Position numbers and translations under genes: made by a program. From Burkholderiales bacterium UBA1834 (GTDB taxonomy: Bacteria > Pseudomonadota > Gammaproteobacteria > Burkholderiales > Burkholderiaceae_C), in NCBI GenBank assembly GCA_002339015.1, contig DDJC01000008.1, forward strand, positions 2,407 through 11,344: a DNA stretch of 8,938 bases, written 5' to 3'. This document shows, one piece after another, positions 1-6,281 of the stretch. The notes under the pieces were generated by a model. The model did no database searches. It was given only the letters and a program-made list of their open reading frames with translations, and was not told where the DNA came from. Each line of letters begins with the position of its first letter. Within the stretch, counting starts at the first letter, position 1.

Positions 1-734
1 TTGCAAGCGCCACCTCCAACCGCCAGACCCGCGCGCTGGCCTCCAGCGTATCCGACCGCGGCCGCGCGCTCGGCCTGTCCGGCATCACCATCGAAGGCGA
101 AGACACCGGCGAATGGGTCGTGGTCGACCTGGGCGACGTGGTCGTGCACATCATGCAGCCGGCCATCCGCCAGTACTACCAGCTCGAAGAGATCTGGGGC
201 GACAAGCCCGTGGCGCTCAAGCGCAAGGCCTCCTCTGGTGGCCTGGCCAAGGCCTCCGAGCCCATCGATGAGGACGAGGCCGACGACGCTCCGGCCAAGC
301 CGCGCAAGGCCGCTGGCAAGACCACCGCCGCCCGCAAGGCCGCGACCGAGGCGCCGCCGCGCAAGGTGGCCGCCAAGAAGGCTGTGGCCAAGACAGCGCC
401 CAAGGCCGCACCCAAGCCGGCCGCAGCCCCCAAATCCGCCAAGCCCGGCACGGCGCCGAAGGCCCGCTCCGCCGCATCCAAGACCTCGGCCGTGAAGAAG
501 CCCGCGGCCAAGAAGGTGGCCGCCAAGAAGGCTGCCGTGACCAAGGTCGTGGTCAACGCACCCAAGCCGGCCCGCAAGGTCGCTGCCAAGAAGGCGCCCG
601 CCCGCAAGACGGCTGCGTCCTCATCGGCCGCCAAGCCGGCAGCCAGGCCCGCGGTCAAGCGCGTGGCCGCCAAGAAGGTCGCTGCGAAAAAGGTCGCTGC
701 CAAGAAGGCCCCGGCCCGCAAGAGCACCCGTTGA
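1..734 (+). CDS. rsfS: Ribosome silencing factor RsfS, 5' end missing, with long Lys/Ala-rich tail
   Basis: The gene enters from the left edge; the first complete codon is at 3-5 and the true start lies outside the window. RsfS binds ribosomal protein uL14 on the 50S subunit and blocks subunit joining when nutrients are short. The visible core (about 3-227) shows family hallmarks: TSNRQTRAL, a GITIEGEDTGEW stretch, then VVDLGDVVVHIMQ and YYQLEEIWGDKP, closely matching the C-terminal half of E. coli RsfS. The usual protein ends near the LEEIW motif, at about 105-130 residues. Here the frame continues for 168 codons (228-731): an acidic stretch (EPIDEDEADD), then a low-complexity K/A/P/R tail with KVAAKKA-type repeats like those of histone-H1-like bacterial proteins. 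The tail's function is unknown; nucleic-acid or ribosome binding is only a guess. The GTG at 120 lies inside the conserved domain and is not the start. Probably first of the rsfS-rlmH-maf unit seen here; nadD often precedes rsfS in relatives. Confidence 0.92.
   Translation, partial: ASATSNRQTRALASSVSDRGRALGLSGITIEGEDTGEWVVVDLGDVVVHIMQPAIRQYYQLEEIWGDKPVALKRKASSGGLAKASEPIDEDEADDAPAKPRKAAGKTTAARKAATEAPPRKVAAKKAVAKTAPKAAPKPAAAPKSAKPGTAPKARSAASKTSAVKKPAAKKVAAKKAAVTKVVVNAPKPARKVAAKKAPARKTAASSSAAKPAARPAVKRVAAKKVAAKKVAAKKAPARKSTR
228..731 (+). repeat. Low-complexity Lys/Ala-rich tail-coding repeat region of rsfS
   Basis: This stretch encodes the repetitive basic tail of RsfS. At DNA level there is an exact 22-base direct repeat (363-384 and 513-534) and an exact 20-base direct repeat (576-595 and 690-709). 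At protein level KVAAKKAPARK occurs twice (576-608 and 690-722), and shorter KVAAKK units recur between 363 and 710. The repeats suggest growth by internal duplication or slippage, so tail length probably varies between strains. Confidence 0.85.
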
Positions 735-763
735 GCCGGCCACCGCGTCCGGCCACCCGACGC

Positions 764-814
764 ATGAGCGCCGCCCCGACTGAGCTGGTGATGGCCGGGG
801 CAGGCGCGTCATGA
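764..814 (+). other. Possible 16-codon micro-ORF overlapping the rlmH start
   Basis: An ATG at 764 opens a frame for MSAAPTELVMAGAGAS whose TGA (812-814) overlaps the rlmH ATG (811-813) as ATGA. It occupies most of the 76-base rsfS-rlmH gap. The overlap is typical of translational coupling and rlmH lacks a strong Shine-Dalgarno sequence of its own. No good Shine-Dalgarno sequence precedes 764 either, and short frames are common by chance in GC-rich DNA, so this is tentative. Confidence 0.2.
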
Positions 815-1278
815 AGCTGACCGTCGTCACCATCGGCCACCGCCTGCCCGATTGGGCCCAGGAAGCCTGCGAGGACTACCTCAAGCGCTTTCCGCCCGAC
901 TGGAAGGTCGAGGTCAAGGCGCTCAAGGCCGAGCCGCGCGAAGGCAAGCCCGTGGCCGCCATCATGCAGTCCGAGGCCGCCCGCATCGAAGCCGCGCTGG
1001 AGCGGGGCGTGCGCCGTGTCATCCTTGATGAGCGGGGCAGCCGCCTGACCAGCGTGCAGCTGGCTGAGCGCACCGAAGCCTGGCTGCACGATGGCCGCGA
1101 CGTCGCCCTCATCATCGGCGGCGCCGACGGCATCCACCCGCAGCTCAAGCAGGCCGCCGATGAGGCCATCCGCCTGTCTGACATGACCTTGCCGCATGCC
1201 CTGGCGCGCGTGCTGCTGCTCGAGCAGCTCTACCGCGCCTGGTCGCTGCGCAACAACCACCCCTACCACCGGGCCTGA
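811..1278 (+). CDS. rlmH: 23S rRNA (pseudouridine1915-N3)-methyltransferase RlmH
   Basis: RlmH is a small SPOUT-class methyltransferase that uses S-adenosylmethionine to methylate pseudouridine 1915 in helix 69 of 23S rRNA, acting on assembled 70S ribosomes. The protein is 155 residues, the same length as the E. coli enzyme. Visible hallmarks are the N-terminal strand MKLTVVTIGH, the trefoil-knot SAM-binding loop LIIGGADG followed by SDMTLPHALARVLLLEQLYRAWS, and the invariant C-terminal NNHPYHR that completes the active site. The ATG at 811 gives a full-length match with no extension. It lies 76 bases after rsfS, a partner conserved next to it in many bacteria, and 9 bases before maf, so co-transcription is likely. 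The upstream ribosome binding site is weak. Confidence 0.97.
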   Translation: MKLTVVTIGHRLPDWAQEACEDYLKRFPPDWKVEVKALKAEPREGKPVAAIMQSEAARIEAALERGVRRVILDERGSRLTSVQLAERTEAWLHDGRDVALIIGGADGIHPQLKQAADEAIRLSDMTLPHALARVLLLEQLYRAWSLRNNHPYHRA

Positions 1279-1287
1279 AAGGCGCCG

Positions 1288-1947
1288 GTGACCGCCATGC
1301 CTGCCGCCACCGACACCCCGATCAACCTGCCCGCGCCAATCGCCCCCTGGATCTACCTGGCCTCGCAAAGCCCCCGGCGCCGGCAACTGCTGGACCAACT
1401 GGGCGTGGCCCACCGCCTGCTGCTGCCCGACGACACCGACGCCGCCGAATTGCTGGAGGCGGTCTGGCCGGGTGAAGCGCCCGACGACTATGTGCGCCGC
1501 GTGACCCAGGCCAAGTGGCGGGACGCCGCGGCCCGCCTGGCCCACCGCCACCAGGCCGATCCCGCCGCCTGGCCGCTCGCACCCATCCTGTGCGCGGACA
1601 CCACCGTGGCCCTGGATGGCGACATCCTGGGCAAACCCCATGACGCCGCGGATGCCATGCACATGCTGCGCCGCCTGTCGGGCCGGGTGCACCGCGTGCT
1701 CACCGCCGTCGTGGTCGACGGGCAGACGCGCCTGTCCATCTCGGGCGTGCACTGGCGCATGCTCAGCGACGCAGAGATCCAGCGCTACGCCGCCAGCGGC
1801 GAGCCCATGGGCAAGGCCGGGGCCTACGCCATCCAGAGCCGCGCAGGGGCTTGGACGTCCCACATCGAAGGCAGCTACAGTGGCATCATGGGCTTGCCCC
1901 TGTTCGACACCGCCGAGCTGCTCAAGCCGCTGGGCTTTCACTTCTGA
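1288..1947 (+). CDS. maf: Maf-family nucleoside triphosphate pyrophosphatase (dTTP/UTP type)
   Basis: Maf proteins hydrolyse non-canonical or excess nucleoside triphosphates to monophosphates and pyrophosphate. The protein is 219 residues (about 195-200 is usual), with an N-terminal Pro/Ala-rich stretch of about 20 residues before the fold. Motifs are YLASQSPRRRQLL (residues 23-35, substrate phosphate binding), CADTTVALDG with the likely catalytic Asp104, GEPMGKAGAYAIQ, and GSYSGIMGLPLFDTAELL. The KAGAYAIQ form places it with the YhdE (dTTP/UTP) group rather than the YceF (m7GTP) group, whose motif differs. The GTG at 1288 is preferred because AAAGG (1278-1282) lies five bases upstream; an ATG at 1297 is possible and would remove three residues. 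A maf-rng neighbourhood is also known in E. coli (yhdE-rng). Confidence 0.93.
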   Translation: MTAMPAATDTPINLPAPIAPWIYLASQSPRRRQLLDQLGVAHRLLLPDDTDAAELLEAVWPGEAPDDYVRRVTQAKWRDAAARLAHRHQADPAAWPLAPILCADTTVALDGDILGKPHDAADAMHMLRRLSGRVHRVLTAVVVDGQTRLSISGVHWRMLSDAEIQRYAASGEPMGKAGAYAIQSRAGAWTSHIEGSYSGIMGLPLFDTAELLKPLGFHF

Positions 1948-1962
1948 CCGATGTTGTGACAG

Positions 1963-2709
1963 ATGGACACCATCCTGCCGCCTTTGCCCGCCATGCCACC
2001 CGGCACGCCGCCGCGCGTGCTGCTGGCCGGTGCCACCGGACTCGTCGGGGGCTACCTGCTGCGCGCCCTGGTGGATGACCCCGGTGTCGGGGTGATCACC
2101 GTGCTGACGCGCCGCCCCCTGCAGGCCGCCGACATCCTGGGTGCCGAACGGGCGGCTGCGCTGCCCGAAGGCCGGCTGCGCATCGCCGAGCTCGATTACG
2201 ACCACTTGGACAAGCACACCGACCTGCTGCAGGCCGACTGGGTGTTCTGCACCCTGGGCACCACCATCGCCCAGGCCGGCTCGCAGGAGGCTTTCCGCCG
2301 GGTCGACCATGACTACCCCTTGCAGCTCGCCCGCCGCGCCAAGGTGCTCCGGGCGCACCAGTTCCTGCTGGTCAGCGCCGTGGGTGCCAGCGCCGACTCC
2401 AATCTGTTCTACAACCGCGTCAAGGGCGAGGTGGAAGACGCCCTGCGCACCCTGCAGTTCGAGGCGCTCACGCTGGCACGCCCCTCTCTGCTGCTGGGGG
2501 AGCGCCCCAAGCAGCGCCTGGGCGAATCGCTGGCCTCGCACTTCGGCTGGCTGATGCCCGCGCGGGCCAAGCCTGTGCACGCGGCCCAGGTAGCCGCCGG
2601 CCTGCTGGCGGCCGCGCACGAGGCCCAGCCCGGCGTGCGCATCCTGGACAACCAGGCCCTGCGGCGGATGCCGCTGGCGCCCTCTCTGGATTCCTCCATC
2701 ACAGCATGA
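1963..2709 (+). CDS. NAD(P)-binding atypical SDR, HTATIP2/CC3-like
   Basis: This 248-residue Rossmann-fold protein has the glycine motif GATGLVGG at residues 23-30 (GxxGxxG), and a likely SDR active site with Ser138 in LVSAVGAS and Tyr150/Lys154 in FYNRVKGEVE (YxxxK). The short length, the absence of a large substrate domain and the SAVGAS...YNRVKGEVE pattern resemble the CC3/TIP30 (HTATIP2) group of atypical SDRs, often annotated as nucleoside-diphosphate-sugar epimerase or NAD(P)H-binding protein. The substrate is unknown. It starts 15 bases after maf with no clear Shine-Dalgarno sequence; an in-frame ATG at 1993 would delete 10 poorly conserved residues and is an alternative. Its stop overlaps the rng start (ATGA at 2706-2709), so rng translation is probably coupled to it. 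Confidence 0.87.
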   Translation: MDTILPPLPAMPPGTPPRVLLAGATGLVGGYLLRALVDDPGVGVITVLTRRPLQAADILGAERAAALPEGRLRIAELDYDHLDKHTDLLQADWVFCTLGTTIAQAGSQEAFRRVDHDYPLQLARRAKVLRAHQFLLVSAVGASADSNLFYNRVKGEVEDALRTLQFEALTLARPSLLLGERPKQRLGESLASHFGWLMPARAKPVHAAQVAAGLLAAAHEAQPGVRILDNQALRRMPLAPSLDSSITA

Positions 2710-4190
2710 TCCAAGACATCCTCGTCAACTGGACCCCGCAGGAAACCCGCGTCGCCATCGTCGAGGGCGGCGCCGTGCAGGAACTGCACGTCGAGCGCAC
2801 GCTCGAGCGCGGCCTGGTCGGCAACGTTTATGCCGGCAAGGTGGCCCGCGTGCTGCCCGGCATGCAGTCCGCCTTCATCGACATCGGCCTGGAGCGCGCC
2901 GCCTTCCTGCATGTGGCCGATCTGCACCGCGAAGACCACGGCAGCCGCGGCGGCCGCTCGCCCGATACCCCCCTGCCCATCGAAAAGCGCCTGCACGAGG
3001 GCCAGACCCTGATGGTGCAGGTGATCAAGGATCCGATCGGCACCAAGGGCGCGCGCCTGTCCACGCAGATCAGCGTGGCCGGACGCCTGCTGGTCTTCCT
3101 GCCGCAGGACGAGCACATCGGCATCTCGCAGAAGATTGGCTCGCCCGAGCAGCGCGAACAGCTGCGCGAGCGCATGCTGCAGCTCACCCAGCCCGCGGGT
3201 GATGCCAAGCGCAGCGGTGGCTACATCCTGCGCACCAACGCCGAGGATGCCACCGACGAGGAACTGGCCTCCGACATCGCCTACTTGCGCAAGACCTGGA
3301 ACACCATCCGCGAGCAGGGCCTGAAGGTGGCGCCTGGCTCGCTGCTCTACCAGGAACTGAACCTGGCCCAGCGTGTGCTGCGCGACCTGGTCAACGAGCA
3401 GACACAGACCATCCGCATCGATTCGCAGGTGCAGTTCGAGGCCCTGCAGGCCTTCGGACAGGAGTTCACGCCCTCGGCCGTGGGCCGCCTGAGCCTTTAC
3501 CGCGGCGAGCGCCCCATCTTCGATCTGTACAACATCGACACGGAGATCGAGCGGGCGCTGGCCCGACGGGTGGACTTGAAATCCGGCGGTTACCTGATCG
3601 TCGACCAGACCGAAGCCCTGACCACCATCGACGTCAACACCGGCGGCTACGTGGGCGCGCGCAACTTCGACGACACCATCTTCAAGACCAACCTGGAGGC
3701 CGCGCAGGGCATCGCGCGGCAACTGCGCCTGCGCAACCTGGGTGGCATCATCATCATCGATTTCATCGACATGATGCGCGAGGAGCACCGCGACAGTGTG
3801 CTGGCCGAGCTGCGCAAGCAACTGGCGCGCGACCGCACCAAGGTCACGCTCAACGGATTCTCGCCGCTGGGCCTGGTCGAGATGACGCGCAAGCGCACCC
3901 GCGAATCGCTGGCCCACATGCTGTGCCAGCCATGCCCGACCTGCGAAGGCAGAGGGCAGGTCAAGACGGCGCGCACCGTTTGCTACAACATCCTGCGCGA
4001 GATCCTGCGCGAGGCGCGCCAGTTCAACCCGCGCGAGTTCCGTGTGGTGGCCAGCGCCGCCGTGGTCGAGATGCTGCTGGACGAAGAGAACCAGCACCTG
4101 GCGGGGCTGTCAGATTTCATCAAAAAGCCCATCTCCCTGCAGACCGAGCCCTCGATGTCGCCGGAGCAGTACGACATCGTGCTGCTGTGA
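2706..4190 (+). CDS. rng: Ribonuclease G
   Basis: RNase G is a cytoplasmic endoribonuclease of the RNase E/G family that matures the 5' end of 16S rRNA and cleaves some mRNAs in single-stranded AU-rich sites. The protein is 494 residues (E. coli 489), so it is RNase G and not the longer RNase E with its scaffold tail. Domains in order: N-terminal RNase H-like segment with embedded S1 domain (GLVGNVYAGKVARVLPGMQSAFIDIG begins near residue 38), then the 5'-sensor and DNase I-like catalytic region with metal-binding Asp309 (TIDVNTGG) and Asp352 (IIIIDFIDM), 43 residues apart as in RNase E, then the zinc-link with Cys410/Cys413 (CPTC) and an extra Cys407. The start overlaps the upstream SDR stop. 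It ends the ribosome-maturation operon and a likely terminator follows. Confidence 0.97.
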   Translation: MIQDILVNWTPQETRVAIVEGGAVQELHVERTLERGLVGNVYAGKVARVLPGMQSAFIDIGLERAAFLHVADLHREDHGSRGGRSPDTPLPIEKRLHEGQTLMVQVIKDPIGTKGARLSTQISVAGRLLVFLPQDEHIGISQKIGSPEQREQLRERMLQLTQPAGDAKRSGGYILRTNAEDATDEELASDIAYLRKTWNTIREQGLKVAPGSLLYQELNLAQRVLRDLVNEQTQTIRIDSQVQFEALQAFGQEFTPSAVGRLSLYRGERPIFDLYNIDTEIERALARRVDLKSGGYLIVDQTEALTTIDVNTGGYVGARNFDDTIFKTNLEAAQGIARQLRLRNLGGIIIIDFIDMMREEHRDSVLAELRKQLARDRTKVTLNGFSPLGLVEMTRKRTRESLAHMLCQPCPTCEGRGQVKTARTVCYNILREILREARQFNPREFRVVASAAVVEMLLDEENQHLAGLSDFIKKPISLQTEPSMSPEQYDIVLL

Positions 4191-4208
4191 GCAGGGCCCG
4201 CGATCGAG

Positions 4209-4254
4209 GGCGTCGTGGGGGATTGAGTCAGCCCCACTCGGCGCTGAACTTTTT
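4209..4254 (+). terminator. Probable intrinsic terminator after rng
   Basis: An imperfect hairpin has a distal stem GTGGGG (4215-4220) with CCCCAC (4232-4237) around an 11-base loop, extended by a lower stem (4210-4214 with 4240-4244, one G-T pair) after a two-base bulge. A run of five T (4250-4254) follows five bases downstream. The bulge and the gap before the T-run make it weaker than a canonical site, but its position 19 bases past the rng stop fits the end of an operon. Confidence 0.42.
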
Positions 4255-4270
4255 CCTCGTTTAGCATTCC

Positions 4271-4315
4271 ATGTCCAGACCTGGAGGGTCGAGGTTCATG
4301 AACCCCTGCTGTTGA
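4271..4315 (+). other. Short leader ORF in frame with and just before tolB
   Basis: A 14-codon frame starting at ATG 4271 ends at TGA 4313-4315, six bases before the tolB ATG and in the same frame. An internal ATG at 4298 would give the pentapeptide MNPCC, and it has the best Shine-Dalgarno sequence in the area: GGAGGG at 4283-4288 and GAGG at 4291-4294. tolB itself has only a weak GAG upstream, so ribosomes may load here and reinitiate at tolB. A chance occurrence or a sequencing error at the TGA cannot be excluded. Confidence 0.3.
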
Positions 4316-4321
4316 GCGCGC

Positions 4322-5641
4322 ATGCAAGAACGTAAGTATCCGTTTGTCACTCCTTTCACCTGCTCCCGCCGGCGTGCGGTAGCTGCGCTGGGCCTGGTTG
4401 GCGCGCTCGGGCTGGCCCCCCCTGCCTGGGCGCAGTTCCGCGTTCAGATCAGTGGGGTCGGCGCCACGCAGATCCCGATCGCCATCGGCACCTTCCGCGA
4501 TGAGCAGCGTGGCCCGCAGCCCATTTCCGCCATCGTGCGCGCCGATCTGGAGCGCAGCGGCCTGTTCCGTTCGCTCGACGCCTCGGCCGACCGGCTCGAC
4601 GAGGTCTCGCGCCCCCCACTGGCCGACTGGAAGACCAAGGGCGCCGATGCCCTGCTGGCCGGCTCCGTGAGCCCGCTGGCCGATGGCCGATTCGATGTGC
4701 GCTACCGCCTGTGGGATGTGCTCAAGGTGCGCGACCTGAGCGGCCAGAGCCTGGTGGTGCCCGCGGCGGACATGCGCCTGGCCGCCCACCGTATCGCCGA
4801 CGACATCTACGAGAAGCTCACCGGCGACAAGGGCGTGTTCGCCACGCGCATCGCCTACGTCAGCAAGGCCGGCCGCCGCTACACGCTGCTGGTGGCCGAT
4901 GCCGATGGCGAGAATGCCCAGGCCGCCCTGACCAGCCAGCAGCCCATCATCTCGCCTGCCTGGGCGCCCGATGGCAAGCGCCTGGCCTATGTCAGCTTCC
5001 AGAATGGCAAGGCCGAGGTCATCGCCCAGGAGATCGCCACCGGCAAGCGGCGCCTGCTGGCCAGCTTCAAGGGCTCCAACAGCGCGCCGGCCTGGTCGCC
5101 CAACGGCAGCCAGTTGGTCGTCACGCTCAGCCGTGACGGCGTCTCGCAGCTCTATCTGATCAGCGCCGATGGCGAAGGCGCGCCACGCAAGCTCACCTCC
5201 AGCTCGTCCATCGACACCGAGGCGGCCTTTTCGCCCGATGGGAGCTTCGTGTACTTCGTGAGCGACCGCGGAGGCGGGCCCCAGATCTACAAGGTGCCCG
5301 CGGGCGGCGGTGCGGTCCAGCGCGTCACCTTCAATGGCGGGTATAACATCAGCCCCAACGTCAGTCCTGATGGAAAATGGCTGACGTACATCGGCCAGGT
5401 CGGCGGCGCTTTCCGGGTGCACCTGATGGACCTGTCCACGGGCGAGACACGCCCCCTGACCGATACCCGTGATGACGAACGACCCAGCTTCGCGCCCAAC
5501 GGCAAGCTGATCATCTACGCCACGCGCCAGCAAGGCCGTGATGTGCTGGTGACCACCTCGCTCGATGGCCGCATCAAGGCGACGCTGTCCACTTCGCAAT
5601 CCGATGTGCGCCAGCCCGTGTGGGGCCCGTTCAACAAATGA
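4322..5641 (+). CDS. tolB: Tol-Pal system periplasmic protein TolB
   Basis: TolB is the periplasmic part of the Tol-Pal complex, shuttling between TolA and Pal during outer-membrane constriction at division. The protein is 439 residues. Residues 1-37 form a signal peptide: basic n-region, Ala/Leu/Gly-rich core, and cleavage expected after PPAWA37 before QFRVQISG. The n-region has three arginines (SRRRAVA, residues 15-21), partly like a twin-arginine motif. Next come the N-terminal alpha/beta domain (about 38-165: IPIAIGTFR, LERSGLFRSLD, DALLAGSV) and a six-bladed beta-propeller with repeated P-x-W-SPDG-type motifs (PAWAPDGKRLAYVS, PAWSPNGSQ, AAFSPDGSFVYFVSDRGG, NVSPDGKWLTYIG, PSFAPNGK). No other in-frame start lies between 4322 and the signal peptide core. 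It is separated from rng by 131 bases; pal and cpoB follow. Confidence 0.97.
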   Translation: MQERKYPFVTPFTCSRRRAVAALGLVGALGLAPPAWAQFRVQISGVGATQIPIAIGTFRDEQRGPQPISAIVRADLERSGLFRSLDASADRLDEVSRPPLADWKTKGADALLAGSVSPLADGRFDVRYRLWDVLKVRDLSGQSLVVPAADMRLAAHRIADDIYEKLTGDKGVFATRIAYVSKAGRRYTLLVADADGENAQAALTSQQPIISPAWAPDGKRLAYVSFQNGKAEVIAQEIATGKRRLLASFKGSNSAPAWSPNGSQLVVTLSRDGVSQLYLISADGEGAPRKLTSSSSIDTEAAFSPDGSFVYFVSDRGGGPQIYKVPAGGGAVQRVTFNGGYNISPNVSPDGKWLTYIGQVGGAFRVHLMDLSTGETRPLTDTRDDERPSFAPNGKLIIYATRQQGRDVLVTTSLDGRIKATLSTSQSDVRQPVWGPFNK

Positions 5642-5694
5642 TGTCCATATCCTCTTTCCTACTTTCAACAATTCAACCTTCTGGAGCCTGCTGA
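5641..5694 (+). other. 17-codon micro-ORF exactly bridging tolB and pal
   Basis: An ATG at 5641-5643 shares its first base with the tolB stop (TGATG), and its own TGA (5692-5694) shares its last base with the pal ATG (TGATG). The frame encodes MSISSFLLSTIQPSGAC and fills the whole gap. The pal Shine-Dalgarno sequence GGAG (5683-5686) lies inside it. The stop-start overlaps on both sides fit termination-reinitiation that would carry ribosomes from tolB to pal, but pal also has a good site of its own, and no conservation evidence is available. Confidence 0.3.
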
Positions 5695-6254
5695 TGAACA
5701 CACAACGCACCGACGCATCCCTGATGACCCTGGCACGTCGCGCCACCGGCGTGGCCCTGGCCTGCTCGGCCCTGTGGCTGGCTGGCTGCGGATCCAACGT
5801 CAAGCTCGAAGACAAGCCCGCGCCCATCACCACCAGCTCGCAGGCTCCCACCACGTCCACGCCTGCGGCATCGACCGTGGCCCCGGTGCAAGCCGCGCCG
5901 GTCGATCCGACCGCGCTGCCGGCCGACCTGGCCCGTGTCATCTACTTCGACTTCGACAGTTTCGTGGTGCGTGAAGACGCCCGCGGCACCGTCGAGGGCT
6001 ATGCCAAGTACCTCAACGCCAACAAGTCCAAGCACATCACCGTGGAAGGCCACACCGATGCACGCGGCGGCAGCGAGTACAACCTGGCCCTGGGTCAAAA
6101 GCGCGCCGAAGCCACCGTCAAGGCCCTGGGCCTGCTGGGCGTGGCGGCCAACCAGCTCGAAGCCGTGAGCTTCGGCAAGGAACGCCCGGCCGTCGAAGGC
6201 ACCGGCGAAGAAGTCTGGGCCAAGAACCGCCGCGCCGAGTTCAAGGGCCGTTGA
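5694..6254 (+). CDS. pal: Peptidoglycan-associated lipoprotein Pal
   Basis: Pal is an outer-membrane lipoprotein that binds peptidoglycan and TolB, tethering the outer membrane to the cell wall. The protein is 186 residues. A lipoprotein signal peptide ends in the lipobox LAGC with Cys32 as the lipidated residue; Gly33 at +2 is not an inner-membrane retention Asp, so outer-membrane sorting is expected. A flexible Pro/Thr/Ala-rich linker (about 33-78) leads to an OmpA-like domain (about 80-184) with IYFDFDSFVV, EGHTDARGGSEYN (Asp122 is the expected diaminopimelate contact), LGQKRAEA (Arg137) and WAKNRRAEF. The start at 5694 is chosen because GGAG lies seven bases upstream and it gives a proper signal peptide; the open frame extends upstream into tolB but without a sensible start. 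It lies between tolB and cpoB in the usual order. Confidence 0.97.
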   Translation: MNTQRTDASLMTLARRATGVALACSALWLAGCGSNVKLEDKPAPITTSSQAPTTSTPAASTVAPVQAAPVDPTALPADLARVIYFDFDSFVVREDARGTVEGYAKYLNANKSKHITVEGHTDARGGSEYNLALGQKRAEATVKALGLLGVAANQLEAVSFGKERPAVEGTGEEVWAKNRRAEFKGR

Positions 6255-6281
6255 TCCTGATTTGCTGGAAAAGGTGTCGCT

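Noticed and set aside
1..495. Open frame in frame 1 over the rsfS tail, rich in Pro/Arg
   Set aside because: It is the shifted reading of the repetitive rsfS tail; frame 3 holds the conserved RsfS domain.
363..709. Direct repeats as a CRISPR-like array
   Set aside because: Repeats are irregularly spaced, in frame with rsfS and encode the Lys/Ala tail; no regular spacers are present.
4245..4280. Possible sigmaE-type promoter for tolB (GAACTTTT at 4246-4253)
   Set aside because: The -35-like half is suggestive, but no matching -10 lies at the right spacing and the T-run is better explained by the rng terminator.
655..5941. Very long open frames on the minus strand (about 560-650 codons) opposite rlmH through tolB
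   Set aside because: They lie antisense to well-recognised genes and show His/Gln/Gly-rich, family-less composition typical of the reverse strand of GC-rich coding DNA.
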